From assembly GCA_903875225.1 (NCBI GenBank), contig CAIQVJ010000128.1, positions 1 through 64,000 of the forward strand: DNA of 64,000 bases, given 5' to 3'. Position 1 is the first letter of the stretch. The number at the start of each line of letters is the position of its first letter. This document shows, in pieces, positions 42,518 through 52,199 of this stretch. A program made the translations under genes and the position numbers. The notes beneath the pieces were generated by a model, which saw only the letters and a program-made list of their open reading frames with translations, had not been told where the DNA came from and searched no databases. Source of the stretch: an uncultured Pseudomonadota bacterium. Lineage in GTDB: Bacteria > Myxococcota_A > UBA796 > SXON01.

Positions 42518-45500
42518 ATGAGGCCGGATTGCAGTCCCAGGCTCGTTAAAGGGCAGGGACCCGGAGCCGCACTGTTCGACGTCCTCGACTTCCGCACCCC
42601 GCTCGAGGCGTCGCCCGACCTGTACGTGGTCGTCTCCCCCGATCTCGTCATCCTCGCCGTGAGCGATGCCTACGTGCGGGCGAGCATGCGATCGCGCGAC
42701 GATCTCGTCGGACACGGGATCCTCGACGTGTTTCCGGACAAGCCCGGCCCTCCGCAGGCGCACGCCCTCCGCACCTCCCTGCAGCGGGTGCTGGAGTCCC
42801 GGACCGCAGACGCGATGCCCGCCGAGCGGCGCCAGGTGCCCCGGAGCGACGGCACGGGGCTGGTGGAGCGCATCTGGCGCCCCGTGAACGCCCCCGTGTT
42901 CGGGCCGGACGGAGCGCTGTTCTGCATCATCCAGCGCGTGGAGGACATCACCCCGCTGATCCGGGCGGAAGAAGCCGCGAACCGGATGGAGCGCGAGATG
43001 GCGCACCGGTCCAGGGAGCTCGCGGAGGCCGAGGTGCAGCTCATCGAGGCGCAGGAGCGCATCGGACGCATGGAGTCGACCGAGCTTCGCCCGCCCATCG
43101 TGCTCGTGGTGGAGGACGACGCGTTCACTCGCGCGGTGATCACCGACTGCCTCGCGGGCCACTACCGCATCGCCGAGGCCGAGAGCGGGGAGGAGGGCAT
43201 CGCCACTGCGCGGAGGCTGATCCCCGACCTGATCCTCGCCGATCTCGTGATGCCCGGCATGGGTGGACGGGAGATGATCGCCGAACTGCGCAGCATACCG
43301 GCGCTGAACGAGACCCCGGTGATGGTGCTGAGCGCCACGACCGACGAGGCTAAACGTGCGGACCTGCTCCGGAATGGCGCCCAGGACTTTCTCGTCAAGC
43401 CGTTCTCGCCGGGCGAGCTCCAGGCTCGCGCGGCGAACCTGATCGCAGCAAAACGCCAGCGGGAGGCCACCACCCGCCAGGCCACCACCGCCGTCGAGCA
43501 TGTGGAACGGCAGCTTGCCGACTCGACCGAACTGTTCGAGTCCCTGGCCCGCCTGGCTCCGGTGGGCATCTACCGCACAGACCCGGACGGCCGGATGGCC
43601 TACGTGAACCAGCGCTGGTGCGACCTGACCGGCCTGACCGCGAGCCAGGCCATCGACGGGGACTGGACGCTGGCCGTCCACCCCGACGATCGGGCGCAGA
43701 TGATCCGCGGGCTCCAGACGAACGTCGGAACCCAGCCGACGCGGGTCGAGGGTCGACTGCTCTGGCCAGACGGCACGGTGGCCTGGGTGGAAGCGCAGCT
43801 TGCCGTCCTCCACGGCGTGGATGGCACCTTCCTGGGGCACGTGGGCACCCTGTTCGACCTCACCGCCCGCCGACAGACCGAAGAGGCCCTGCGCACGCTG
43901 TCTGCCAGCGCCCGCGGTGCCCGGGACGACCAGTTCTTCGAGCTCATCGCTCGCCGGATCGCGGAGCTGGCCGGCATGGAGATCGGCTTTGTCGGCCGGG
44001 TACATGGAGAGCCCCCTTCCCGCATCCGAACCCTGGCCGTGTGGTCGAACGGCGCGATGGCCCCGAACGTGGACTTTCCCATCGCGGACACGCCCTTCGC
44101 CCCGATCGTCGGCAAGGAGCTGTGCGTGTTTCCGCGCGAGGTGCAGGCGGGTTTCCCCCGGGATCCGATGCTCGCCGAGCTGGGCGTCGCAGCGGTCGCG
44201 GCGATCCCGCTGTTCGACGGCGCGGGGAGGACCCTGGGCCTGCTGGGACTGATGGGCACACGGCCCCTCACGAACGCGGACACGGTCGTCGGTCTGTTGG
44301 AGCTTTTTGCCGTCCGCACCGCGACGGAGGTCGAACGTCAGCTCAGCGGGCGCCGCTTTGCCGACCTGTTCGAGCTCGCTCCCGACGCGCTCGTGATGGC
44401 CACGCAGGCGGGCATCATCACGCTCGTGAACCGCCAGGCCGAGCAGATGTTCGGGTACAGCCGGCGCGACCTGGTCGGCTGCTCGATCGACCTGCTCATG
44501 CCCGAGGTGATCGCGGCGGGGCACCTCAAAGAGGGCCTCGCACGCCCAAAACCAAGGGCCACCGGTCGAAACAGCCTGCACGGCCGCAGGCGGGACGGCA
44601 GCCTCTTCCCCGTGGAGCTCACCATGAGCCCCATGGACTCGGACGATGGGCGAGTGGTGGCCGCCGCCGTGCGAGACATGACCGAGCGCCAGCAGGCGCT
44701 GCTCGAGCTGCAACGGGCCTCGGACGGCCTCAAGGTGGCCAACCTCGCGATCGAACTGGAGCGATCGCTGCTCTCCCGGCGAGTCACCGAGCGCACGGCC
44801 GACCTGGAGGCAAGCAACCGGCAGCTGCAACAGGCAAAATCGGAAGCCGAGCAGGCAAACCGGGCGAAGTCCGCCTTCCTCGCGGCGATGAGCCACGAGA
44901 TCCGCACACCGATGAACGGCATCGTGGGGATGGCCGAGGTCCTGAGCCAGAGCCGGTTGCCGCGGAGCGAGGTCGACGCCGTCCGCACCATCCAGGACTC
45001 GGCGCTCTCCCTCCTCGGCATCATCGACGACATCCTGGACTTCTCGAAGATCGAGGCCGGCCGCGTGGAGTTGGAGCACGTCCCCGTCTCCGTGGAGGCG
45101 CTCGTCGAGTCCGTGTGTACTGCGCTCGCGCCAGCGGCTGCCGGCAACTCCGTCGACGTGACGGCGTTCGTCGACCCCGCGGTGCCGGACCCCCTGATCA
45201 CCGACCCCACCCGCCTGCGACAGGTCCTCTACAACCTGCTCGGCAACGCGATCAAGTTCAGCGCTGGGACCTCGTCCAACCGCGGCCGGGTCGCCGTCCG
45301 GGTGCAGATCATCGGATCCCACCCGTCGCCGGACGAGTCGCCCGATTCGAGCCAGGTCAGCCTGCTGGTCACCGTGGCCGACAACGGGATCGGCATCGGC
45401 CAGGCGGCGCTCCCCACGCTGTTCACGCCCTTCACCCAGGCCGAGGCATCCACCACCCGCCGCTACGGGGGCACCGGCCTCGGCCTCGCCATCTGCAAGC

Positions 45501-46807
45501 GGCTCGTCGATCTCACCGGGGGCGACATCTCGGTTAGCAGCACACAGAGCCTGGGCTCCACCTTCATGGTGCGATGGCCCGTGGGCCTGCAGGTGCCCCA
45601 TGCCGAACGCACCCGGCATCTGGAAGGTGTGGACTGCGTGATCATCCCGGGTTCGCGATTTCCTGCCGAAGACCTGCGTGACTGGGTCACGGACGCCGGG
45701 GCGCGGGGCCACCTGGCTCGCGACATCACGGCGGCGCGATCCCTCATCGAGGGGCGCGCCACGGCCGTGGTCATCGAGGAGGCTGCCGAGCGGTCTCCCT
45801 TCGGCGACGACGTGGGTTCACTGGCGTTGCGGCGGGTGTGGATCACGCGCGGCCGTCGGGCGCGCGGTCGGCTCGAGCTCCCCGGGATGGTCACGGTAGA
45901 CGGCGACACGCTCCGCCGGGCCGCCTTCGTCCAGGCGGTCGCGGTGGCCGCGGGGCGCGCGGCGCCGGAGCGCACTCCCCCGATCGCGGATGACCTGCTC
46001 CCCGACGGCGAAACGAGACCCCCGACCGTCGCCGAGGCCCGCGCGGCCGGACAGCTCATCCTGGTCGCAGAGGACGACCCGGTGAACCAGAAGGTGATCC
46101 TGCGCCAACTGGGGCTGCTCGGCTACGCCGCCGAGATCGCGACGAACGGCGTGGAGGCCCTGCGCCTCTGGCGCAGCCAGAGCTTCGCGCTCCTGCTCAC
46201 CGACCTGCACATGCCGCAGATGGACGGCTACACGCTGGCCCAGGCCATCCGGCGCGAGGAGGCAGAGACCGCGCGGGGCACACGCACGCCCATCCTCGCG
46301 CTCACGGCCAACGCCATGCCCGGCGAAGCCAACCGGGTGCGGGCGCTGGGGATGGACGAGTATCTCACCAAGCCGCTGCTCCTCAAGCTGCTGCGCGCCG
46401 CCCTGCAACGCTGGCTTCCCGGTGCGTCCGGCCACTCGGCCGCTTCCGACGAGGGGCTGGCGACGACCGGCACGCTGCTCGATCTGAAGGTGCTCCGGGG
46501 CCTCGTGGGAGACGATCCCCAGACCATCCAGGAGCTGCTCTCCGACTTCCTGGCATCCGCCCGACGCGCGCGCGCCGACCTCACCCGGGCGTGGGCTGCG
46601 GGCGATGCCCACCGGGTGGCGGAGCTCGCCCACAAGCTCAAGTCGTCCGCACGGGCGGTGGGCGCCTTCGCCCTGGCGGAGCGGTGCCTCGACCTCGAGA
46701 CCGCCGCCGGTGGAGCCGAGCCACAGCTCATCTCGTCACGCCTCGACCTGCTCGTGGCCACCCTCGCGACGGTCGAGGGCGCTGTGCGGACCGAGTTGGC
46801 CGGGTAG
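42518..46807 (+). CDS. Large hybrid sensor kinase: PAS-REC-PAS-GAF-PAS-HisKA-HATPase-REC-HPt
   Basis: 1429 residues, no membrane helix. Domains in order: a PAS-like domain (about 25-145), a receiver (191-310; LVVEDD, Asp242 in LADLVMP, KPFSPGEL), PAS (330-450), GAF (455-610), PAS (615-725), coiled coil, HisKA with MSHEIRTPMNG (His793), HATPase (NLLGNAIKF, GGTGLGL), a diverged receiver (about 1030-1110), a canonical receiver (Asp1229 in LTDLHMP) and HPt with A-H-K-L-K (His1372). The set forms a complete His-Asp-His phosphorelay in one chain, fed by several sensors. The last ~700 residues are paralogous to the kinase at 3810, but here the HPt histidine is intact. The output regulator is not in the window. 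Confidence 0.93.
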   Translation: MRPDCSPRLVKGQGPGAALFDVLDFRTPLEASPDLYVVVSPDLVILAVSDAYVRASMRSRDDLVGHGILDVFPDKPGPPQAHALRTSLQRVLESRTADAMPAERRQVPRSDGTGLVERIWRPVNAPVFGPDGALFCIIQRVEDITPLIRAEEAANRMEREMAHRSRELAEAEVQLIEAQERIGRMESTELRPPIVLVVEDDAFTRAVITDCLAGHYRIAEAESGEEGIATARRLIPDLILADLVMPGMGGREMIAELRSIPALNETPVMVLSATTDEAKRADLLRNGAQDFLVKPFSPGELQARAANLIAAKRQREATTRQATTAVEHVERQLADSTELFESLARLAPVGIYRTDPDGRMAYVNQRWCDLTGLTASQAIDGDWTLAVHPDDRAQMIRGLQTNVGTQPTRVEGRLLWPDGTVAWVEAQLAVLHGVDGTFLGHVGTLFDLTARRQTEEALRTLSASARGARDDQFFELIARRIAELAGMEIGFVGRVHGEPPSRIRTLAVWSNGAMAPNVDFPIADTPFAPIVGKELCVFPREVQAGFPRDPMLAELGVAAVAAIPLFDGAGRTLGLLGLMGTRPLTNADTVVGLLELFAVRTATEVERQLSGRRFADLFELAPDALVMATQAGIITLVNRQAEQMFGYSRRDLVGCSIDLLMPEVIAAGHLKEGLARPKPRATGRNSLHGRRRDGSLFPVELTMSPMDSDDGRVVAAAVRDMTERQQALLELQRASDGLKVANLAIELERSLLSRRVTERTADLEASNRQLQQAKSEAEQANRAKSAFLAAMSHEIRTPMNGIVGMAEVLSQSRLPRSEVDAVRTIQDSALSLLGIIDDILDFSKIEAGRVELEHVPVSVEALVESVCTALAPAAAGNSVDVTAFVDPAVPDPLITDPTRLRQVLYNLLGNAIKFSAGTSSNRGRVAVRVQIIGSHPSPDESPDSSQVSLLVTVADNGIGIGQAALPTLFTPFTQAEASTTRRYGGTGLGLAICKRLVDLTGGDISVSSTQSLGSTFMVRWPVGLQVPHAERTRHLEGVDCVIIPGSRFPAEDLRDWVTDAGARGHLARDITAARSLIEGRATAVVIEEAAERSPFGDDVGSLALRRVWITRGRRARGRLELPGMVTVDGDTLRRAAFVQAVAVAAGRAAPERTPPIADDLLPDGETRPPTVAEARAAGQLILVAEDDPVNQKVILRQLGLLGYAAEIATNGVEALRLWRSQSFALLLTDLHMPQMDGYTLAQAIRREEAETARGTRTPILALTANAMPGEANRVRALGMDEYLTKPLLLKLLRAALQRWLPGASGHSAASDEGLATTGTLLDLKVLRGLVGDDPQTIQELLSDFLASARRARADLTRAWAAGDAHRVAELAHKLKSSARAVGAFALAERCLDLETAAGGAEPQLISSRLDLLVATLATVEGAVRTELAG

Positions 46808-46845
46808 CCGATCGCTCACGGGCCCCGGCGCTCACTCCACGCGGG

Positions 46846-49278
46846 TCACTCCACCGAGCGACAGAGCCTCGCGCCCACGTAGAGCGCCCGCGACTCGGGT
46901 GCATCCCCGAGTCGGAACGCCACGCTCGCGCTTCGACGGTAGGCCGTGAACGCACCGCCACGCACCGACCGGTTGCTGCCGCCGGTCGCGCGCGGGAGGA
47001 AGCGCCCGTCCACGATGGTCGGCCCCTCCTGCCGATAGGCGTCCTTGCACCAATCCCGCACGTTGCCCGCCATCCCACGCACGCCGTAGGGCCCCTCGTC
47101 GATCGGGAAGCTGCCCACGACGGCGGGCGTCGGACCCTCGGGGTGGCTGTCGCACATGTTCGCGAAGGTGGGGTCGAGGTGGTCGCCCCAGGGGAACGGC
47201 CGCCCATCCACCCCTCGGGCAGCCTTCTCCCGCTCCAGCTCCCAGGGCAACCGCCATGGGAGGCCCGTCCGGGCGGCCTCCCACTGTGCAAACGCCGTCG
47301 CGCCGTGCCAGTCGATCATCATCGCGGGCCACTCGGCCTGCCAGGCGGAGCGCCCGTCCGTACGCAACTGGAACGTGCCGTCGGGATTGCGCGCGTACAC
47401 GAGGTCGCCGAGGGCTCCCACCACGGCGGGACGCTCGCGCGGAGCGAACCTCAGCGCGGCCTCCTCCTTGCCTTCGGCCACCAGCGCATTCAGGAACGCG
47501 ATCCACTGGCGGTTGGTGATCGGGTACCGCTTCATCACGAAGCTGTCGAGCCACACGTTCTTTCGCGGCAGGCCCCCGGTGGCCTCCCGGTCGCCGCCCG
47601 AGATGAACCATCCCGCAGGCACGTAGCAGTCGTCCGGGCCCAGCTCTTCCTTCCGCAGCAGGCGGACCGGCCGCGGCTCGACCTCGCCCGGGGCGACGCC
47701 GTCCCAGTGCGCTTGCCGGCCGATCCGCACCGGGTAGCGGGTGGGCGCGTAGCCCTCCTTCTTGATGACGACGATGTAGGAGCCCATCGCCACGTGCCAC
47801 GCGCGCATCGGGGCCCGGCCAGGGCTGCGCACCAACTGGAGCGTGAGGCGGCGGTCGCGTTCCACGCACCGGTACACCTCGACGGCAGCCCCAGGCGGGT
47901 CTGTAGAGACCGCGAGCATGCCGTCCCCACGCAGCCAGTCGGCGTGCTGGCCGTTGTCGTGGGCACGCAACTGGCGCTCGGCACGCCAGAACTCGAGCGG
48001 GTCCCCGGCGGTCTCGGCCGCCGCCATGCGGAGCCGGTAGTGGTCTGCGAGCCGCGAATTCGCCTCGGGGAGCTCGGGATCCAACGAAAGTGCGGCCCGA
48101 AGCAACTGTACCCGTCGCACATCCTCGAGCGCCGCCTGCTGGGCGAGCTCCTCGGCCTCGTCCTCGAGATCCCAGAAACCGCGCTTGTCATCGACGGCGG
48201 CATGCCCGGGCACCCGGTTCGCGATCGCCGCGGCCTGCTCCCTGGCGGTGCGCGCCCGCTCCGACAGCGTTCGAATGCGCACCTGCTGCTCCTCGGCCTC
48301 GCGCAGGAGCGCGACCGCCTTGGCCTGATCACGCGCGCCCTCCAGGTAGGCCTGGACCCCCGCGGCAAGCTCGCCAGCCTCGGGGAAGCGGTCTGCCGGG
48401 TTTCGCGCCATCGCCCGCTCGCACAGGTCCACGAGGTGCTCCGGCGGGCTCGGCTTCTTGCCGATCTCTGGCGGATTGATGGAGCGGAGCACCCTGGGCA
48501 GCGGCGCCGGGGGGAACTTGCGCACCTTCTCGAGCACCTCCTCGACGGTCTCCGCGTCGTAGGGGGGCACACCGGAGAGGATCTCATACAGGATCGCGCC
48601 CAGCGCGTAGACATCCGCCGTGAGCCCGGTGAGCTGGCCCCGAGCCTGCTCGGGCGGCATGTAGGAGGGCGTGCCGACCACAGACCCCATCGCCGTGGCG
48701 TGGGTGTCGGTGCTCCCGGGGCCGGTCAGGCCGCCGAGCTCCGAGTCGGTGCTGTCGAGCATCTTCGCGAGGCCCCAGTCCAGCACCAGCACCTCGCCGA
48801 ACGCCCCCAGCATGATGTTGTCCGGCTTGAGATCCCGATGCACGACGTTTTTGGAGTGAGCGAAGGCCACGGCCTCGCACACCCTGTGAAACGCCTGGAT
48901 CAAGCCTGGAAAGCTCCAAGAGCTGCTCGTAGTGCCCCAGCGCCCGTCTGTCGAGACGTGGTGCACCTCGGAGATGAGCGTCGTCAAGGTGACCCCCTTG
49001 ACCTCCTTCATCGCAAAATACGGGCGACCATCCTCCGTGCTACCGAGGGCGTGCACCGGGACGATGCCCGGGTGCTCGAGCCTCGCCGTGATCCGGGCTT
49101 CCGCGACAAAGCGCGCGAGGAGGGAGGGATCCGCCACGAATTCGGTGCGCAGCAGCTTGATCGCAACGTCCCGGCGCAGGAGCTTGTCCCGGGCCCGGCG
49201 AACCTCGCCCATGCCCCCAGCGCCGAGCTCCCCCAGATCCTGGTATTCGGGGCTGGGATTTGGCAACGAACCCTTCAT
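46846..49278 (-). CDS. Ser/Thr protein kinase fused to a PEGA-like and an FGE-like domain
   Basis: About 810 residues from ATG 49278; a GTG/ATG 13 codons upstream is possible. The kinase domain has LGAGGMGEV (P-loop), Lys41 in VAIKLL, HRDLKPDN (147-154), and VLDWGLAK in place of DFG, a known variant in myxobacteria and planctomycetes. A helical, TPR- or coiled-coil-like middle region follows. A PEGA-like stretch (DPPGAAVEVYR) precedes the C-terminal FGE/SUMF1 domain, whose landmarks are NVWLDSFVMKRYPITNRQWIAF, WRLPWELEREKAARG and GMAGNVRDW, ending SVRGGAFTAYRRS. True formylglycine-generating cysteines are not evident, so the domain may bind ligand or substrate. No transmembrane helix seen. 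Confidence 0.88.
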   Translation of the reverse strand: MKGSLPNPSPEYQDLGELGAGGMGEVRRARDKLLRRDVAIKLLRTEFVADPSLLARFVAEARITARLEHPGIVPVHALGSTEDGRPYFAMKEVKGVTLTTLISEVHHVSTDGRWGTTSSSWSFPGLIQAFHRVCEAVAFAHSKNVVHRDLKPDNIMLGAFGEVLVLDWGLAKMLDSTDSELGGLTGPGSTDTHATAMGSVVGTPSYMPPEQARGQLTGLTADVYALGAILYEILSGVPPYDAETVEEVLEKVRKFPPAPLPRVLRSINPPEIGKKPSPPEHLVDLCERAMARNPADRFPEAGELAAGVQAYLEGARDQAKAVALLREAEEQQVRIRTLSERARTAREQAAAIANRVPGHAAVDDKRGFWDLEDEAEELAQQAALEDVRRVQLLRAALSLDPELPEANSRLADHYRLRMAAAETAGDPLEFWRAERQLRAHDNGQHADWLRGDGMLAVSTDPPGAAVEVYRCVERDRRLTLQLVRSPGRAPMRAWHVAMGSYIVVIKKEGYAPTRYPVRIGRQAHWDGVAPGEVEPRPVRLLRKEELGPDDCYVPAGWFISGGDREATGGLPRKNVWLDSFVMKRYPITNRQWIAFLNALVAEGKEEAALRFAPRERPAVVGALGDLVYARNPDGTFQLRTDGRSAWQAEWPAMMIDWHGATAFAQWEAARTGLPWRLPWELEREKAARGVDGRPFPWGDHLDPTFANMCDSHPEGPTPAVVGSFPIDEGPYGVRGMAGNVRDWCKDAYRQEGPTIVDGRFLPRATGGSNRSVRGGAFTAYRRSASVAFRLGDAPESRALYVGARLCRSVE

Positions 49279-49374
49279 TGACTCGCCGGAGAGGCCGGAT
49301 CGTAACGCACTGCCCACCGCGATTTCAGTGCAGCTGCGCGCGAGTCGCCCCGCCGCGCGTCCAGCGGATCGGGT

Positions 49375-51147
49375 TCACCTGCGGCGCCTCGTCACCAGCG
49401 CGCCCACGGCGACAAGGGCGCCGAGCCCGACAGGAGCGCTGGGAGCCGTGGAGCACGTGCCACACCCGAGCGCGTACTTGTCGCCGTCGTCCGGGGTGAC
49501 CCCCGGGTCGTCCGTACCGGCGGTGTCCTCGGTGCCGGAGTCGGCAGTGTCGTCCGCGCCGGTGTCGTCCGGGGTCGCGGTGTCGTCTCCGCCGGTGTCG
49601 TCGATCACAGGGTCGGCGAGCCAGGTGTCGACCCTGCCGATCGAGTCCTCGCTGGTGTAGCGGGTGCCCACCGCGATCTCCCAGGCCTTCGTGGCGTCGT
49701 CGCCTGCGTCGTCGATCAGGAGTTGCCCGGTGATCGGGCTCGCGTAGAGCAGATCGAGGTGCGAGAGGTTCGCGGTGTAGCTGTCCGTGACCACCGCTCC
49801 CCGGCCCGTGAGCGCAGTCTCGTCGAGCGCGCTGGTCACGAACACGAGCCCGTCGGAGGGCCCGGTGATCTCGCCGAGCACGAGCGCGCCGGAGGCCAGC
49901 CCCTGCACCTCGTCGGCCGAGATCCCGACGTCGATCAGGGCATCGCCGATCGCGTCGGCGAGCATCGTCGAGAAGGCGTCGAGCCCCTGGTAGAGCGCGT
50001 CGGCGAACACCGTGCCGTAGTACTCGGTCACCATCGTCTCGTAGGAGGCCGGCATGAGCGGGTTCTCGCCCGCCATCAGGTAGAGCTCCACGCCGGGGTC
50101 GACCCCGTGGTGGTGCAGCTCGTCGATGAGGTTGCCCCCAGCGTCGATGGCCACGTCGATGCCGTCGGACTTGGAGTAGAACCCGGTCCCCCCCTCGTAC
50201 GTCGTGTACCAGTCCTGCTGGCTCGCGTAGGTGCCGAGCCAGGGCATCTGGCCGGGGAGCGTGTAGTCCTGCCGCGCGAGGAGCTGGCGCTGGCCGGGGA
50301 AGAGGTCCGCACCGTCGGGCAGGAAGTCCTGATCGGTGAGGGCAGACGAGCCGAACGGGTTCGAGGTGGTGTAGGGGTAGTAGTCCGACCAGGACGACGG
50401 AGAGAACGCGGTGTCTGCGTCGAGCGACATCTCGTTGCCCGAGCTCCACCGGTACGCGGTGTCGATCCCGCCGAGCGGCGTCGCGATGAAGACCGCACGC
50501 CGGACGGAGCCGTCGTAGGGGGTGCCCACGCTCGCGTAGGCGGTGGCTGTGTCCGTCGTGCCCCAGGTGCCGCTCGCCGTGTTCGAGAGGTACACGGCGG
50601 TCGCGATGCCCCCCTTGGAGTGGCTGACGATGTCGACGTGATCGGCGCCCGTGCGCGCCTTGACGACGGCGACGGCGTCCGCCACGAGCTCGGCTTGCTG
50701 AAACACGTCCCCGTGCGGGTGGGGGAACGTGATCGCGAACACCGGGCGGAAGGCGTAGTCAAAGTGGCTCGCCATCGTGATGAAGCCCCGGCTGGCGTTG
50801 TCGCCGGCACCGGGCACGAACAGGATCGGCGTGCCGGTGGCGAGCCCGATGTCGGGCCCGACGTGCAGCAGGAACGTCCCGGAGTCCGGCTCGGAGGTGC
50901 CGAAGCAGGTCGCGATCCACGGCGCGTAGAAGTCGCTGGTGGGCCAGGCGGTCTCCGAGTTGTAGGTCACGGGCCCGAAGAGCGTGGTGTCCGGATCCCG
51001 ATACCGGGCGATCTCCGCCCACAGTCGGACCGATCCATCGTCGGTGTAGGTCTCGGTGCCCGTGTACGCGTGCTCGGCGGAGGCGGGGTCGAACCCGGAA
51101 GTGGCGTGGGCGGGAGCGGAGAGGGCGAGCAGCGTGAGCGTGAGCAT
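49375..51147 (-). CDS. Secreted lipase-like alpha/beta hydrolase with MYXO-CTERM-like tail
   Basis: 590 residues from ATG 51147 (GGGAG six bases upstream). MLTLTLLALSAPAHA is a signal peptide. The alpha/beta-hydrolase core shows ILFVPGAGDNASRG (oxyanion region) and VDIVSHSKGGIATAVYL, where SHSKGG is the nucleophile elbow (usually GHSxG). The catalytic Asp and His are not obvious. The C-terminus has a long DTGGDDTATPDDTGADDT linker, then ALGCGTCSTAPSAPVGL, a hydrophobic helix and RRRR, a MYXO-CTERM-like sorting tail. Probably acts outside the cell on lipids or polyesters. Confidence 0.8.
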   Translation of the reverse strand: MLTLTLLALSAPAHATSGFDPASAEHAYTGTETYTDDGSVRLWAEIARYRDPDTTLFGPVTYNSETAWPTSDFYAPWIATCFGTSEPDSGTFLLHVGPDIGLATGTPILFVPGAGDNASRGFITMASHFDYAFRPVFAITFPHPHGDVFQQAELVADAVAVVKARTGADHVDIVSHSKGGIATAVYLSNTASGTWGTTDTATAYASVGTPYDGSVRRAVFIATPLGGIDTAYRWSSGNEMSLDADTAFSPSSWSDYYPYTTSNPFGSSALTDQDFLPDGADLFPGQRQLLARQDYTLPGQMPWLGTYASQQDWYTTYEGGTGFYSKSDGIDVAIDAGGNLIDELHHHGVDPGVELYLMAGENPLMPASYETMVTEYYGTVFADALYQGLDAFSTMLADAIGDALIDVGISADEVQGLASGALVLGEITGPSDGLVFVTSALDETALTGRGAVVTDSYTANLSHLDLLYASPITGQLLIDDAGDDATKAWEIAVGTRYTSEDSIGRVDTWLADPVIDDTGGDDTATPDDTGADDTADSGTEDTAGTDDPGVTPDDGDKYALGCGTCSTAPSAPVGLGALVAVGALVTRRRR

Positions 51148-51200
51148 GAAGACTCCCGATGAGGAATTCCGGACTACCCTGCCGCTCGCGGCGAGCACGC

Positions 51201-52199
51201 TCACGATCCGTCCCCGAGGAACCGGTCCACGGCAGCGTTGAACCCCCGCGGGTCGTCGTGGTGCACGGTGTGCCCGGCGCCCGGCAGGATGACCAGCTCC
51301 GAATCGGGGATGCGGCGGGCAGCCTCCTCCCCGATCGAGCGCGTGGTGCCGCCGGTGAACACCGGGTTCGGGATGAGGTGGTCGTCGCTGCCGAACACGA
51401 TCAGCGTGGGGGCGGCGATCCCGGGCAGGCGGTTCCAGACCGGGAAATCGATCATGCCGGCGATCGATCGGGAGACAGCCACGCTGGTGGCGGCGAACGA
51501 GGGGCTGTGGCCCATGCGCACGCGCTCCTCGATCAGGCGCTCGACGCCGTCGTCGTGGTGGTTGAACACCGTAGCGACGAAGTTGGCGCGGATCTCGTCC
51601 TCCCCCGCCTCCATGGCGCGGGTCTCGGTCCACCACGACTTCATGAACTGCCCGGTGCCGGGCGAGAAGCGCTCGATGCCCGCAGGTGCGGCCAGTACGA
51701 GCTTCTCGACGCGCTCGGGGTGCGTGAGCGCCAGGGTCATCGCGATCTGCCCGCCCATCGAGTGCCCGAACACGACCGCGCGTGGGGCCCACACCGCAGC
51801 CATCCAGTCGGCCACGATCTCGGCGTACCAGGGCGGGGTGTACGGCGCGTCGGGGTGACCGGACTGCCCGAAGCCGGGCAGATCGAGCGCGAGCACCCGG
51901 TGGTGCCTGGCCAGGTGCGGGATCTGGTACTCCCAGAAGCTCGAGTAGCTGGACAACCCGTGGATCAGGACGATGGTGCTCGCGCTGTTTCCCGAGGGCG
52001 GCGCGTCGGGAGGGTCCCCCGAGTCGAGGTACGCGATGTCGATCCCGTGCACGGTCACGTGCTGGACCGGCAGAGGGCTCCAGATCTCGGCGGGCTGCAT
52101 CGGGCCCTTGGCGGCATATCGGGGAGCACAGGCCCCCTGCATTGCTGCAAGTGCGAGGAGCCCGGGGACGGCGGCGAAGCGAAGTGCGCGGGGCAGCAT
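51201..52199 (-). CDS. Alpha/beta-fold hydrolase lipoprotein
   Basis: 332 residues. The N-terminus LLALAAMQGACAPRY has a lipobox-like QGAC, so a lipoprotein is likely. The classic fold is clear: VLIHGLSSYSSFWEYQ (oxyanion HG), ALDLPGFGQS, VFGHSMGGQIA (nucleophile elbow), then LIVFGSDDHLIP (Asp) and LPGAGHTVHHDDP (His). It resembles esterases and meta-cleavage product hydrolases. Its ATG overlaps the TGA of the upstream beta-barrel gene (TGATG, 52197-52201), so synthesis is coupled and the two products may work together at the outer membrane. Confidence 0.88.
   Translation of the reverse strand: MLPRALRFAAVPGLLALAAMQGACAPRYAAKGPMQPAEIWSPLPVQHVTVHGIDIAYLDSGDPPDAPPSGNSASTIVLIHGLSSYSSFWEYQIPHLARHHRVLALDLPGFGQSGHPDAPYTPPWYAEIVADWMAAVWAPRAVVFGHSMGGQIAMTLALTHPERVEKLVLAAPAGIERFSPGTGQFMKSWWTETRAMEAGEDEIRANFVATVFNHHDDGVERLIEERVRMGHSPSFAATSVAVSRSIAGMIDFPVWNRLPGIAAPTLIVFGSDDHLIPNPVFTGGTTRSIGEEAARRIPDSELVILPGAGHTVHHDDPRGFNAAVDRFLGDGS

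Noticed and set aside
41567..45712. 1381-codon minus-strand open frame opposite the hybrid kinase
   Set aside because: It is antisense to well-conserved kinase domains and has His/Arg/Gly-biased composition with no motif.
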